NCBI RefSeq assembly: GCF_036195325.1
Contig: NZ_CP108101.1
Location: forward strand, 1,798,001 to 1,862,000
Reading direction: 5' to 3'
Origin: Streptomyces sp. NBC_00234
GTDB lineage: Bacteria > Actinomycetota > Actinomycetes > Streptomycetales > Streptomycetaceae
Length of the DNA: 64,000 bases
In this document: in pieces, positions 41,633 through 50,478 of the stretch
How positions within the stretch are numbered: the stretch's first letter is position 1
How the letters are laid out: the number at the start of each line of letters is the position of its first letter
Notes under the pieces: model-generated
Databases searched by the model: none
What the model was told of the DNA's origin: nothing
What the model saw: the letters and a program-made list of their open reading frames with translations, nothing else
Made by a program: the position numbers and the translations under genes

Positions 41633-43231
41633 TCAGGCCAGGGCCACCAGGTCGCGGTAGTCGGCGCCCCACAGGTCCTCGACACCGTCGGGCAGCAGGA
41701 TGATCCGCTCCGGCTGGAGCGCCTCCACGGCGCCCTCGTCGTGCGTCACGAGAACGACGGCGCCCTTGTAGGTGCGCAGCGCGCCGAGGATCTCCTCGCG
41801 GCTGGCCGGGTCGAGGTTGTTCGTGGGCTCGTCGAGGAGCAGCACGTTGGCGGAGGAGACGACCAGGGTCGCCAGGGCGAGACGGGTCTTCTCACCACCG
41901 GAGAGCACGCCGGCGGGCTTGTCGACGTCGTCCCCGGAGAAGAGGAACGAACCGAGCGTCTTGCGGACCGCGACGAGGTCGAGGTCGGGCGCCGCGGAGC
42001 GCATGTTCTCCAGGACCGTGCGCTCCGGGTCGAGGGTCTCGTGCTCCTGGGCGTAGTAGCCGAGCTTGAGGCCGTGGCCCTCGATGACCTCGCCGGTGTC
42101 CGGCTTCTCGGCGCCGCCGAGGAGACGGAGCAGGGTGGTCTTGCCGGCACCGTTGAGGCCCAGGATGACGACCCGGGATCCCTTGTCGATGGCGAGATCC
42201 ACATCGGTGAAGATCTCGAGCGAGCCGTACGACTTGGACAGGCCCTCCGCCATCAGCGGCGTCTTGCCGCACGGCGAGGGGTCGGGGAAGCGCAGCTTGG
42301 CGACCTTGTCCGAGACGCGTACGGCCTCGAGGCCCGAGAGCAGCCGGTCGGCGCGCTTGGCCATGTTCTGGGCGGCGACGGTCTTGGTGGCCTTGGCGCG
42401 CATCTTGTCGGCCTGCGCGTTGAGGGTCGCGGCCTTCTTCTCGGCGTTCTGACGCTCGCGCTTGCGGCGCTTCTCGTCGGCCTCGCGCTGCTGCTGGTAC
42501 AGCTTCCAGCCCATGTTGTAGACGTCGATCTGCGCGCGGTTGGCGTCGAGGTAGAAGACCTTGTTGACGACGGTCTCGACGAGCTCGACGTCGTGGGAGA
42601 TCACCACGAAGCCGCCGCGGTACGTCTTGAGGTAGTCGCGCAGCCAGACGATCGAGTCCGCGTCGAGGTGGTTGGTGGGCTCGTCGAGGAGCAGGGTGTC
42701 GGCGTCCGAGAAGAGGATGCGGGCCAGTTCGACGCGTCGGCGCTGACCGCCGGAGAGCGTGTGCAGGGGCTGGCCGAGCACCCGGTCGGGCAGGCTGAGC
42801 GCGGCGGCGATGGTGGCGGCCTCGGCCTCGGCGGCGTACCCGCCCTTGGTGAGGAACTCCGTCTCCAGGCGCTCGTACTTCTTCATCGCCTTCTCACGGG
42901 TGGCGCCCTGGCCGTTGGCCATGCGCTCCTCGTTCTCCCGCATCTTGCGCAGGATGGCGTCGAGACCGCGGGCGGAGAGGATGCGGTCGCGGGCCAGGAC
43001 CTCGAGGTCGCCGGTGCGCGGGTCCTGCGGCAGGTAGCCGACCTCGCCGGAGCGGCTGATAGTGCCGCCCGCAGGGGTTCCTTCGCCCGCGAGGCACTTG
43101 GTGAGGGTCGTCTTGCCCGCTCCGTTGCGGCCGACGAGGCCGATGCGGTCGCCCTTGGCGATACGGAAGGAGGCGGACTCGATGAGGATGCGGGCGCCGG
43201 CGCGCAGCTCGATGCCGGAAGCGGTGATCAC
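41633..43231 (-). CDS. ABC-F family ATPase
   Basis: 532 residues with two ABC domains and no membrane segments. The first has Walker A GRNGAGKTT and signature LSGGQRRR; the second has GLNGAGKTT and LSGGEKTR. The linker (about 255-310; READEKRRKRERQNAEKKAATLNAQADKMRAKATKTVAAQNM) is the charged helical arm that reaches the ribosomal P site. ABC-F proteins rescue or regulate ribosomes, and some confer antibiotic resistance. This looks like the housekeeping type. GTG at 43231, with GGAG upstream. Confidence 0.93.
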   Translation of the reverse strand: MITASGIELRAGARILIESASFRIAKGDRIGLVGRNGAGKTTLTKCLAGEGTPAGGTISRSGEVGYLPQDPRTGDLEVLARDRILSARGLDAILRKMRENEERMANGQGATREKAMKKYERLETEFLTKGGYAAEAEAATIAAALSLPDRVLGQPLHTLSGGQRRRVELARILFSDADTLLLDEPTNHLDADSIVWLRDYLKTYRGGFVVISHDVELVETVVNKVFYLDANRAQIDVYNMGWKLYQQQREADEKRRKRERQNAEKKAATLNAQADKMRAKATKTVAAQNMAKRADRLLSGLEAVRVSDKVAKLRFPDPSPCGKTPLMAEGLSKSYGSLEIFTDVDLAIDKGSRVVILGLNGAGKTTLLRLLGGAEKPDTGEVIEGHGLKLGYYAQEHETLDPERTVLENMRSAAPDLDLVAVRKTLGSFLFSGDDVDKPAGVLSGGEKTRLALATLVVSSANVLLLDEPTNNLDPASREEILGALRTYKGAVVLVTHDEGAVEALQPERIILLPDGVEDLWGADYRDLVALA

Positions 43232-43432
43232 GGGGAAAACTCCAGGGCGGTATGGACGGCGGAGGGAGGACTACGGGTTCACGACTCGACGCCGTCTAAT
43301 GCACAAGGAGAATTGCCATAGGGCCATTCTACTGGCGGTGTGCAACTCCTTTTCCGCGTGCTGCGTGGGACGAACCATCTGATACTCGGCGCAGGGCGGC
43401 TCGGCGCCGCCGGACCCGAGGGTGGTGTGCCG

Positions 43433-44323
43433 ATGCAGTTCGACGACGACGCCGGTCTGGACACGTCCGAGGTACGGGACGAACGCGGCAGCCGGCTCCC
43501 GGGCGGAAGAGCCGCCATGGGCGGTGGCATCGTCGGCGTCATCGCCCTTGTCCTGGGCCTGATCTTCGGCGTGGGACCAGAGCAGCTGGGGCTCTCGTCG
43601 GACGGCCCGGAGACCGCCGCCTCGGCCTCGTCGGCGGCGCAGGTCCAGCAGAGCTGCCGCACGGGCCGGGACGCGAACAGCAGGGACGACTGCCGGACCG
43701 TGGCGGTGGTCAACAGCGTGCAGGACTACTGGCGCCAGGAATTCGAGCGGCGCGGGGGCACGTACGGCGCCGCCCGGACCGTGCTGTTCAGCGACCGCGT
43801 CGGTACGGCCTGCGGGTCGGCGAGCTCGGCGGTCGGGCCGTTCTACTGCCCGGGCGACCGCAGGGTCTACCTGGACCTGGGCTTCTTCGAGGAGCTGCGG
43901 ACCACGTTCGGCGCCGGTGGCGGGCCGTTCGCGCAGGCGTATGTGGTGGCCCACGAGTACGGCCATCACGTGCAGAACCAGACGGGCACGCTGAGCAGGT
44001 CGCAGGACGGGCGGCAGGGCGCCGACAGCAACGCCGTGAAGGTGGAGCTGCAGGCGGACTGCTACGCCGGCGTCTGGGCGCACCACGCGACGAGCACGCC
44101 GGACGAGTCGACGGGCAGGCCGCTGATCACCGAGCTCACGCGGGCGGACATCCGGGACGGCATGGACGCCGCGTCGGCGGTGGGCGACGACCGCATCCAG
44201 GAGAAGTTCCAGGGGCGGGTCACTCCGGAGTCCTGGACCCACGGGTCGGCCGCGCAGCGCGGCGCGTGGTTCTCCACCGGATACAGCACGGGCGACATGG
44301 ACCGCTGCGACACCTTCGGCTGA
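43433..44323 (+). CDS. Neutral zinc metallopeptidase (YpfJ-like)
   Basis: 296 residues. An acidic N terminus is followed by one membrane helix (about 30-48). The catalytic domain has [10 protein letters not shown] (His174, Glu175, His178) and a later [14 protein letters not shown], the pattern of the putative neutral zinc metallopeptidase family. It is probably anchored with its catalytic domain outside. The target is unknown. ATG at 43433 follows GGTGGTG; an upstream frame from 43340 lacks a ribosome site. Divergent from the ABC-F gene. Confidence 0.88.
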   Translation: MQFDDDAGLDTSEVRDERGSRLPGGRAAMGGGIVGVIALVLGLIFGVGPEQLGLSSDGPETAASASSAAQVQQSCRTGRDANSRDDCRTVAVVNSVQDYWRQEFERRGGTYGAARTVLFSDRVGTACGSASSAVGPFYCPGDRRVYLDLGFFEELRTTFGAGGGPFAQAYVVAHEYGHHVQNQTGTLSRSQDGRQGADSNAVKVELQADCYAGVWAHHATSTPDESTGRPLITELTRADIRDGMDAASAVGDDRIQEKFQGRVTPESWTHGSAAQRGAWFSTGYSTGDMDRCDTFG

Positions 44324-44433
44324 GGCCCCGACGCCGTGTCGGGCGGCGGTGCACAGGGAATTGTCAGCGCCTGATGGAACACTGAGACGCAGATCACATC
44401 GGAGCAGGTGGGACGCAGAGAAGGGTGAGCGTC

Positions 44434-44847
44434 ATGGCAGGCACGGCGAACGGCGTACCGACGATCTATCCGACCATCCTGTACGCGGACGCGAAGGCGG
44501 CGATCAGGACCCTGACCCAAGCCCTCGGCTTCACCGAGGAGGCGGTGTACGAGGGGGAGAACGGCCACGTGCTCCACGCCGAGCTGTCCTGCGGCAACGG
44601 CAGGGTGATGCTCGGTTCCAAGGGGCGCGAGGGGATCTTCGCCAAGGCGATGGAGGGCGCGGGGCCGGCCGGGGTGTACGTCGTCGTGGACGAGGTCGAC
44701 GAGCACCACGCGCGGGCGGTGGAGCACGGGGTGGAGATCCTGATGCCGCCCACGGACCAGGACTACGGCTCCCGGGACTACATGGCGCGGGACGCGGAGG
44801 GCAATGTGTGGAGCTTCGGGACGTACGCCCCGGGGTCCTCGGACTGA
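44434..44847 (+). CDS. VOC (glyoxalase/bleomycin resistance) family protein
   Basis: 137 residues, one VOC domain: YPTILYADAKAAIRTLTQALGFTEEAVYE at the start, VYVVVDEVDEHHARAVEHGVEI in the middle and RDYMARDAEGNVWSFGTY at the end. Metal ligands are probably His and Glu, but cannot be fixed here. Substrate unknown; members act on methylglyoxal, dioxygenation substrates or sequester drugs. ATG at 44434 follows AAGGGTGA. Not in an operon. Confidence 0.85.
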   Translation: MAGTANGVPTIYPTILYADAKAAIRTLTQALGFTEEAVYEGENGHVLHAELSCGNGRVMLGSKGREGIFAKAMEGAGPAGVYVVVDEVDEHHARAVEHGVEILMPPTDQDYGSRDYMARDAEGNVWSFGTYAPGSSD

Positions 44848-44913
44848 CCCCGGGGCCGTTGGTCACACGCTCGCGAGCACGCCCCGGTCCGGGCGCCTCC
44901 AGGACGACCGGCC

Positions 44914-46305
44914 CTAGGCGCCGCCGGTGTGGACCTGGAAGGCGGCGCGGCGGACGGCTTTGGCCAGCGCGGGGTCCGGGTGTGCGGCGGCCAGGGCCAC
45001 CAGTACCTGGACGGTGCGGGGGTGGCCGACGGCTCGGATCTCGTCGAGCAGGGCCGGGACCGTGCCCTGGACGGCGGAGTCGAGGTGGCGCACCAGCAGT
45101 CCGGTCTCGCCGTGGTCGGCGACCGCCGCCGCCGTGTCGACCCAGAGCCAGGTGGCCTCCTCACGGCTGAGGACCTCCTGGGCGTCGTCGGGGTCGGTGC
45201 CCTCGTACTCGGCCAGCCAGAGCAGGGCGTAGGGCCTCAGGGACGTGTCGGTGACGACGGACCGCACCACGGGTTCGGCGGGGGCGCCGACGACGCGGAG
45301 CGCTTCGAAGGCGAGGCCGCGCAGGAGGGCGTCCTCGCCGCGGGCCACGGCTAGCAGTTCCGTGACGGCGCTGCCGACGGGGCGTGCGGCGAGCCAGGCC
45401 CGGTACTCGGCACGGGCCGGGCCGGGGGTGAGGCGGGCGCAGCCGAGCAGCATGTCGGCCGCGGGCTGCTCGATGTTGCCGGCCGGGCTCTGGGCGGCGA
45501 CGCAGATCTGTTCCAGCTTGACCCAGACCGCCCAGTTGCCGAGCGGGGTCAGGGTGGCGTGTCCGGAGCCGAGGGTGAGCGCTCCGACGGCGGCCAGCCC
45601 TTCCAGCGCCCAGTCGAGCAGCAGCGCGTTCAGGTCGGCGGACCGCTCGGCCGGCTGCGGGCCGGTGGCCGCGGGCACGGTGTCCGCCTGCGGGCCGTAG
45701 GGCACCTCGCACCGCTCCTCGTGGAGTTCTGCGACGCGCTGGCCGAGGAGGTCGAGGAGCGCGGGCACGGTGACCGGGCCCGCCGAGAGCTGGAGGAGGG
45801 AGAGCACCTGGGGCACCGCCTCGACCGCTTCGGCGACGGTGGTGGCCTCGATGTCGCGGGGCGCGGCGTGGACGAGCGACCAGGCGTCGAAGAGCGCCAC
45901 CCAGCCGCGGAGCACGGCGGAGTCGTCGCGTTCCCAGGCGCGCAGCCGCCAGCCGGGGCGGACGGTGCCGCCGTGCAGCTCGACGAGTCCGGCGAGCCTG
46001 GCACGGTCCCAGCCGGCCCGCACCTGGGCCGGGGACAGTTCCAGTGCTGCCGCTGCCCGGTCGAGGGCGTGGGCGGTCAGCGGGGCCGTACCCGAGCTCG
46101 CGCCGTCGGCGGCCCAGCGGGCGATCCGCACGGCGTCGGCGAGCACGGTCCTGGCCTGGCGGGCCAGTTCCGCCGGGGGCGGAGTGCCCTCGGGAGGGCG
46201 GGGGGCCGGCCTGGTGCGCCGGGTGGTCACGGCCTTGCGGGCGGTGGCAAGAGGTCGCGGGCGGACAAGTCGCAGCCTGGAGTCGCGCGGGGTACGGGAC
46301 GTCAC
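44914..46305 (-). CDS. Large conserved protein of unknown function
   Basis: 463 residues from GTG 46305, Ala/Leu/Arg-rich and mainly helical. There is no signal or membrane helix. An N-terminal part (about 40-100) contains a segment like a winged-helix (HALDRAAAALELSPAQVRAGWDRARLAGLVEL), and the C-terminal 120 residues look like HEAT-like helical repeats (ALRVVGAPAEPVVRSVVTDTSLRPYALLWLAEYEG). I do not recognise the family. The GTG at 46305 lacks a good ribosome site; an in-frame start at 46392 is the alternative. Its 3' end lies near that of the VOC gene (convergent). Confidence 0.68.
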   Translation of the reverse strand: MTSRTPRDSRLRLVRPRPLATARKAVTTRRTRPAPRPPEGTPPPAELARQARTVLADAVRIARWAADGASSGTAPLTAHALDRAAAALELSPAQVRAGWDRARLAGLVELHGGTVRPGWRLRAWERDDSAVLRGWVALFDAWSLVHAAPRDIEATTVAEAVEAVPQVLSLLQLSAGPVTVPALLDLLGQRVAELHEERCEVPYGPQADTVPAATGPQPAERSADLNALLLDWALEGLAAVGALTLGSGHATLTPLGNWAVWVKLEQICVAAQSPAGNIEQPAADMLLGCARLTPGPARAEYRAWLAARPVGSAVTELLAVARGEDALLRGLAFEALRVVGAPAEPVVRSVVTDTSLRPYALLWLAEYEGTDPDDAQEVLSREEATWLWVDTAAAVADHGETGLLVRHLDSAVQGTVPALLDEIRAVGHPRTVQVLVALAAAHPDPALAKAVRRAAFQVHTGGA

Positions 46306-46415
46306 GGGGAGCAGTCTTGCCTCTGACGGCCCGAAAGCCCAAACGGAAGCCCGCCCAACGGTTTTCGGGGGCCTCCGGCGGGCCCTCACCAACCGGGCCT
46401 ATCGGTCACAACACC

Positions 46416-47543
46416 TCACATCAGAGGGGTGAGGAAGCGTCGAAGCGCCTCCTCGTACCGGGCCGGGCCGGCATTCCACATCGCCGCATGCGGAGCCTGC
46501 GGTACGGCGTGCAGGGAGACCAGGTCGGGGCGGAGCGCGGCCAGTTCCTGCGACGGCGCCCACGGGGCCAGGGTGTCGTCGGGGCCGTGGAAGATCAGCG
46601 TCGGGGCGTGCAGGGCCGTGGGGACGGACGTCTCCATCAGCGGGGCGCCGCGGAGGCCGGTCTGGCCCTGGGCGGCACGGACCGCGAGGGGCAGCAGCGA
46701 GGCGGGGACGCCGCGGGCGGAGGCGAGGGCCCGCAGGGTGGTCCGCCAGTCGAGGACCGGCGAGTCGAGGACGAGGCCGCTGATGCGCTCGCGGAGCGCG
46801 CAGTTGACGGCGGCGTGCAGGGCCATCGTCGCGCCGGTGGACCAGCCGTGGACGATGACGTTCTCCGCGCCGTAGCGCAGGGCGTAGCGGATGGCGGCGT
46901 CCAGGTCGCGCCATTCCGACTCGCCGAGGTGGCCGAGGCCGTCCGGGGACCGGGGAGCCCCGGCGTCGCCGCGGTAGGCCAGGTCCAGTACGGGCAGGTG
47001 CCGGGCGTTCAGGAAGCCCATCACGTTCATGGGGTGTTCCCGGGTCGTGCCGAGGCCGTGCACGGTGATGACCCAGGTGTCGCGGGCGGCGGGCACGAAC
47101 CAGGCGGGCAGGGCGCCGAGCTCGCCGGGGATCTCGACCTCCTTGAAGTCGAGTCCCAGGGCGCTGCCCGGGTCACCGCCGTACAGCTCGGGGGTCATCC
47201 GGACCTTGGCGCCCGGTTCCAGGCTTCCGTGGACGACGCGTTCCAGTCTGCGGACGACGGTGTCGGCACCGAGGTGCGCCTCCTCGATCACCGGGCCGAC
47301 GACGGCGTGGACACCCGGGCCCACCAGTCCGTACGTACCGGGCCTGAGGGCGGCGAAGGAGCGGGTCAGGGTGACCTGTCCGGCTGCCGTGGCGTGCACG
47401 GTGAGCCTGCGGTCGGCGGGGAAGGGACGTCCGGACGGCACCTTGAGGGCGGCGTCGCTGGCGTACCGGCCGGCCGCGACCGCTGCCGCACCGACGCCGA
47501 GAATCGTGGTGACGGCCGCTGCCGTCGCTGTTGCCGGGCGCAT
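46416..47543 (-). CDS. Alpha/beta hydrolase
   Basis: 375 residues. An N-terminal hydrophobic segment (about 8-25) may be a signal or anchor. The alpha/beta-hydrolase domain (about 150-370) shows ITVHGLGTTREH, the nucleophile elbow GWSTG, a likely acid in FHGPDDTLAPWAPS and His in APHAAMWN. Substrate unknown. The preceding domain (about 40-150) is extra compared with minimal hydrolases. ATG at 47543. The gene upstream on the same strand is the class II aldolase gene, 80 bp away. Confidence 0.85.
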   Translation of the reverse strand: MRPATATAAAVTTILGVGAAAVAAGRYASDAALKVPSGRPFPADRRLTVHATAAGQVTLTRSFAALRPGTYGLVGPGVHAVVGPVIEEAHLGADTVVRRLERVVHGSLEPGAKVRMTPELYGGDPGSALGLDFKEVEIPGELGALPAWFVPAARDTWVITVHGLGTTREHPMNVMGFLNARHLPVLDLAYRGDAGAPRSPDGLGHLGESEWRDLDAAIRYALRYGAENVIVHGWSTGATMALHAAVNCALRERISGLVLDSPVLDWRTTLRALASARGVPASLLPLAVRAAQGQTGLRGAPLMETSVPTALHAPTLIFHGPDDTLAPWAPSQELAALRPDLVSLHAVPQAPHAAMWNAGPARYEEALRRFLTPLM

Positions 47544-47623
47544 GCTCCAGTGTCGTGGCGTCCGCGGCGCGGGTGCCAGTGGACGGGGGCCGTCCGGTGC
47601 CCGCCCCCGTCTCCCCCGGGACG

Positions 47624-48283
47624 TCAGCCGGGCTGGCCGTAGCCCTTCAGGGCTTCCTGCACGTCGCGCAGCTGTGCGCCGGAGAGCAGGCTCGGCCGGT
47701 GGCCGGGCACCGAGACGGCCGTGATCCAGAGGTGGCACAGCCATTCGAGCTGGGCCGTGCGGTCGTACGCCTCGTCGAGGGTGTCCCCGTAGGTGACGGT
47801 TCCGTGGTTCTGGAGCAGACAGCCCGTGCGGTCGCGCAGGGCGGTGAGCATGTTCGCGGCCAGCTCCGGCGTTCCGTACCGCGCGTAGGCCGCGGTGCGG
47901 ACGGGGCCGCCGAGCATCGCGGCGGCGTAGTGCACGAGCGGGACCTCGGCGACGAGGGTGGAGACGGCCGTGGCGTGGACGGCGTGGGTGTGGACGACGG
48001 CGGCGGCGTCGGTGCTGCCGTAGACCGCCAGGTGGAGCGGGAGTTCGCTGGTGGGGGCGAGGTCGCCGAGCACCTGGCGCCCTTCGAGGTCCACGCCGAC
48101 CGCGTCCTCGGGACCGAGCCGGTCGTACGGGACGCCGCTGGGCGTGACCAGGACGATGTCGCCGACGCGGGCCGACACGTTGCCCGAGGTCCCGACGACG
48201 AGGCCGTCGGCCGCCGTTCTGCGCGCCGTCGCCACCACGCCGTCCCAGGCCCGCCGGACCGCTTCCCGATGCTGATCGCTCAT
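47624..48283 (-). CDS. Class II aldolase/adducin family protein
   Basis: 219 residues. The fold is marked by GTSGNVSARVGD and VHTHAVHATAVSTL, with metal-binding histidines (VVHTHAVHA), a Glu in PTSELPLHLAVY and a third His in NHGTVTYGD. Family members act on phosphorylated sugars such as L-fuculose 1-phosphate or on methylthioribulose 1-phosphate. Specificity is unclear. ATG at 48283. No sugar kinase is nearby. Confidence 0.85.
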   Translation of the reverse strand: MSDQHREAVRRAWDGVVATARRTAADGLVVGTSGNVSARVGDIVLVTPSGVPYDRLGPEDAVGVDLEGRQVLGDLAPTSELPLHLAVYGSTDAAAVVHTHAVHATAVSTLVAEVPLVHYAAAMLGGPVRTAAYARYGTPELAANMLTALRDRTGCLLQNHGTVTYGDTLDEAYDRTAQLEWLCHLWITAVSVPGHRPSLLSGAQLRDVQEALKGYGQPG

Positions 48284-48490
48284 ACGGAAATCCTATGAGT
48301 GCGGGGCGGATCGGCGCCGGGAGAGCCGCTCGGGTGACCAGGATCTCCTCAACGGCGAAAAGTGGCTGAAAACGTTCGCCAACGGGCACCAAAAGAGGGC
48401 CGCCACCGGGCTACGGACGGGCCGCGCCCCCACTCCCCACACAAGCGGAGTGCCCGCACTCCATTCAGGGTCACCACAGCGCCCTGCCCA

Positions 48491-48512
48491 GTTCATCTTC
48501 CGTTCACCCAGG
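48491..48512 (+). promoter_or_regulatory. Probable PHO box (PhoP-binding site) upstream of pit
   Basis: Two 11-nt direct repeats, GTTCATCTTCC (48491-48501) and GTTCACCCAGG (48502-48512), match the GTTCACC-type repeats of Streptomyces PhoP sites. A weaker third unit may follow. They lie 48 bp upstream of the phosphate transporter. The match is seen here; PhoP binding is inferred. Confidence 0.72.
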
Positions 48513-48559
48513 TTGCCTACGGTCCACGTGCCACTGACGTCGAGCGATTGCCTGGGTAA

Positions 48560-49822
48560 ATGGAACACATCACACTGCTGCTTGCGATTGTGATCGTGAC
48601 AGCTCTCGTGTTCGATTTCACGAACGGTTTCCATGACACCGCCAACGCGATGGCCACCACCATCTCGACCGGCGCACTGAAGCCCAAGACAGCGGTGGCG
48701 ATGTCCGCCGTTCTCAACCTGATCGGCGCGTTCCTGTCGGTGGAGGTCGCCAAGACGATCTCCGGCGGGATCGTCAACGAGGACGGCCTCAGAACCGAGG
48801 TCATCTTCGCGGCGCTCGTCGGCGCCATCCTGTGGAATCTGCTGACCTGGCTGGTGGGCCTGCCCTCCAGCTCCTCGCACGCGCTCTTCGGTGGCCTCAT
48901 CGGCGCCGCGGTCATGTCGGCGGGCTGGTCCTCGATCGACGGCGGCACGGTCGTCACCAAGGTCCTGCTGCCCGCCATCGCCGCGCCGCTCGTCGCCGGT
49001 CTCGCGGCCCTGCTGGCCACCAGGCTGACGTACCGGATCAACCGGAAGGTCACCGACGAGGCACAGCTGAAGTCGACCGCCAAGGGCTACCGGGCCGGCC
49101 AGATCGCCTCGGCCGGGCTCGTCTCCCTCGCCCACGGCACCAACGACGCGCAGAAGACCATGGGCATCATCACCCTGGCCCTGGTCACCGGTGGCGTCCT
49201 GGCGCCCGGCTCCAACCCGCCGGTCTGGGTCATCGTCTCCGCCGGTGTGGCCATCGCCATGGGCACCTACCTCGGCGGCTGGCGCATCATCCGCACCATG
49301 GGCAGCGGCCTGACCGAGCTCAAGCCGCCGCAGGGCTTCGCCGCCCAGACCAGCGCGGCCACGGTCATCCTGGCCTCCTCGCACCTCGGTTTCTCCCTCT
49401 CCACCACCCAGTCCTGCTCGGGCGCCGTCATGGGCGCGGGTCTCGGACGCAAGGGCGGTGTGGTCCGCTGGTCCACCGCCACCCGGATGTTCGTCGCCTG
49501 GGGCCTGACCCTGCCGGCCGCCGGTCTGGTCGGCGCGGGTGCCGAGCTGCTCACCAAGCAGGGCAGCTGGGGCGTCGCCGTCGTCGCCGTCCTGCTCGTC
49601 GCGGGCTCCGGTGCCATCTGGCTGCTGTCGCGCCGCAAGCCGGTCGACCACACCAACGTGACGGACGGCCAGCACGGCGAGCCCGAGCCCGCGGGCGTCG
49701 TCACGACGGCCATGGCGGCCGTCACCCCGCCGCCCACCGGCACCGCGGCCATGGAGATCAAGACCACCATCCCGGCCCCGGCCGGTACCACCGCCGACCC
49801 GGCCCGCCCGGCCACGGTCTGA
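48560..49822 (+). CDS. pit: Low-affinity inorganic phosphate transporter (Pit family)
   Basis: 420 residues with about ten membrane helices. The PiT signatures are present in two repeats: FDFTNGFHDTANAMATTISTGAL and LAHGTNDAQKTMGIITLAL. The cytoplasmic C-terminal tail (about 355-420) is Pro/Thr-rich and low-complexity. It imports phosphate, probably as a metal-phosphate complex, with protons. ATG at 48560 follows CCTGGG. A 76-residue membrane protein gene follows. It is likely repressed or activated by PhoP via the upstream site, as known for pitH2 of S. coelicolor. Confidence 0.92.
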   Translation: MEHITLLLAIVIVTALVFDFTNGFHDTANAMATTISTGALKPKTAVAMSAVLNLIGAFLSVEVAKTISGGIVNEDGLRTEVIFAALVGAILWNLLTWLVGLPSSSSHALFGGLIGAAVMSAGWSSIDGGTVVTKVLLPAIAAPLVAGLAALLATRLTYRINRKVTDEAQLKSTAKGYRAGQIASAGLVSLAHGTNDAQKTMGIITLALVTGGVLAPGSNPPVWVIVSAGVAIAMGTYLGGWRIIRTMGSGLTELKPPQGFAAQTSAATVILASSHLGFSLSTTQSCSGAVMGAGLGRKGGVVRWSTATRMFVAWGLTLPAAGLVGAGAELLTKQGSWGVAVVAVLLVAGSGAIWLLSRRKPVDHTNVTDGQHGEPEPAGVVTTAMAAVTPPPTGTAAMEIKTTIPAPAGTTADPARPATV

Positions 49823-49841
49823 CAGGGCAGGGAACACCACC

Positions 49842-50072
49842 ATGAAAATCGACTGGGCAGCTCTCGCCTCCGTCTTCGGCGTCAGCCTCGTGGTCACCGT
49901 GGCGCTCGTCGGCCTCTTCACCCTCGGCATCGTCGGCCTCTCCAAGCAGGCGTCGGCGGCCTCGGCCGGCAGCTCCGGCGGCACGCTCGCGCTGGCCCGC
50001 ACCGCCGCGTACGCCTGCTTCGGGCTCTGCGCAGCCGCGGTCGCCTACGGGATCTATCTGATCGTCGTCTGA
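49842..50072 (+). CDS. Small membrane protein linked to pit
   Basis: 76 residues with two hydrophobic helices (about 6-33 and 50-75) joined by an Ala/Ser/Gly-rich loop. ATG follows GGCAGGGAA, 19 bp after pit, so it is probably in the same transcript. I know similar genes next to Streptomyces pit genes. The function is unknown; it may help the transporter. Confidence 0.8.
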   Translation: MKIDWAALASVFGVSLVVTVALVGLFTLGIVGLSKQASAASAGSSGGTLALARTAAYACFGLCAAAVAYGIYLIVV

Positions 50073-50157
50073 CGCGACGGCCGCCGTACCCGCGGCCACA
50101 TATGTACGAAATCGCCGTTGGCCTGCGGGGCTCCCCGCAGGTCAACTGCGAGTTGAC

Positions 50158-50362
50158 GGGCGTTCGCACAGCGTGGTGGACTGCCCGTGCCGTTTACGGC
50201 GACAGAAGAGGAAGCCGGTGCGAATCCGGCGCGGTCCCGCCACTGTCACCGGGGAGCACTCCCCCCACACCGGAAGTCACGGTCCGTCCGCGGACTGGAA
50301 GGCCGGGGGGAACTGCGGATCCGGAAGCCAGGAGACTCTCGTCGCCGGTCACGTCGAACCAG
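50158..50362 (+). ncRNA. Cobalamin riboswitch
   Basis: Conserved cobalamin-riboswitch blocks are visible. GAGGAAGCCGGTGCGAATCC (about 50208-50227) includes the GGTGCGAATCC core. TCCCGCCACTGT follows (about 50235-50246). AAGCCAGGAGAC (about 50325-50336) is the B12-box-like element near the 3' side. It lies upstream of the B12 operon and should lower expression when adenosylcobalamin is abundant. Edges are approximate. Confidence 0.9.
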
Positions 50363-50411
50363 GGCGCGGACCCTGAGTGAGGACATATGCCATGCCCGGC
50401 CGCTGTGCGCC

Positions 50412-50441
50412 CGATCCTGTGTCACCCGATCCTGTGTCACC
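50412..50441 (+). repeat. Perfect tandem duplication of a 15-bp unit
   Basis: CGATCCTGTGTCACC occurs twice in direct succession (50412-50426 and 50427-50441), between the riboswitch and the cobD start. It may be a slippage product or part of the expression platform. Confidence 0.75.
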
Positions 50442-50478
50442 TGCCATCAGAACGACCCGTGCATCGGCGGGCTGAGCC

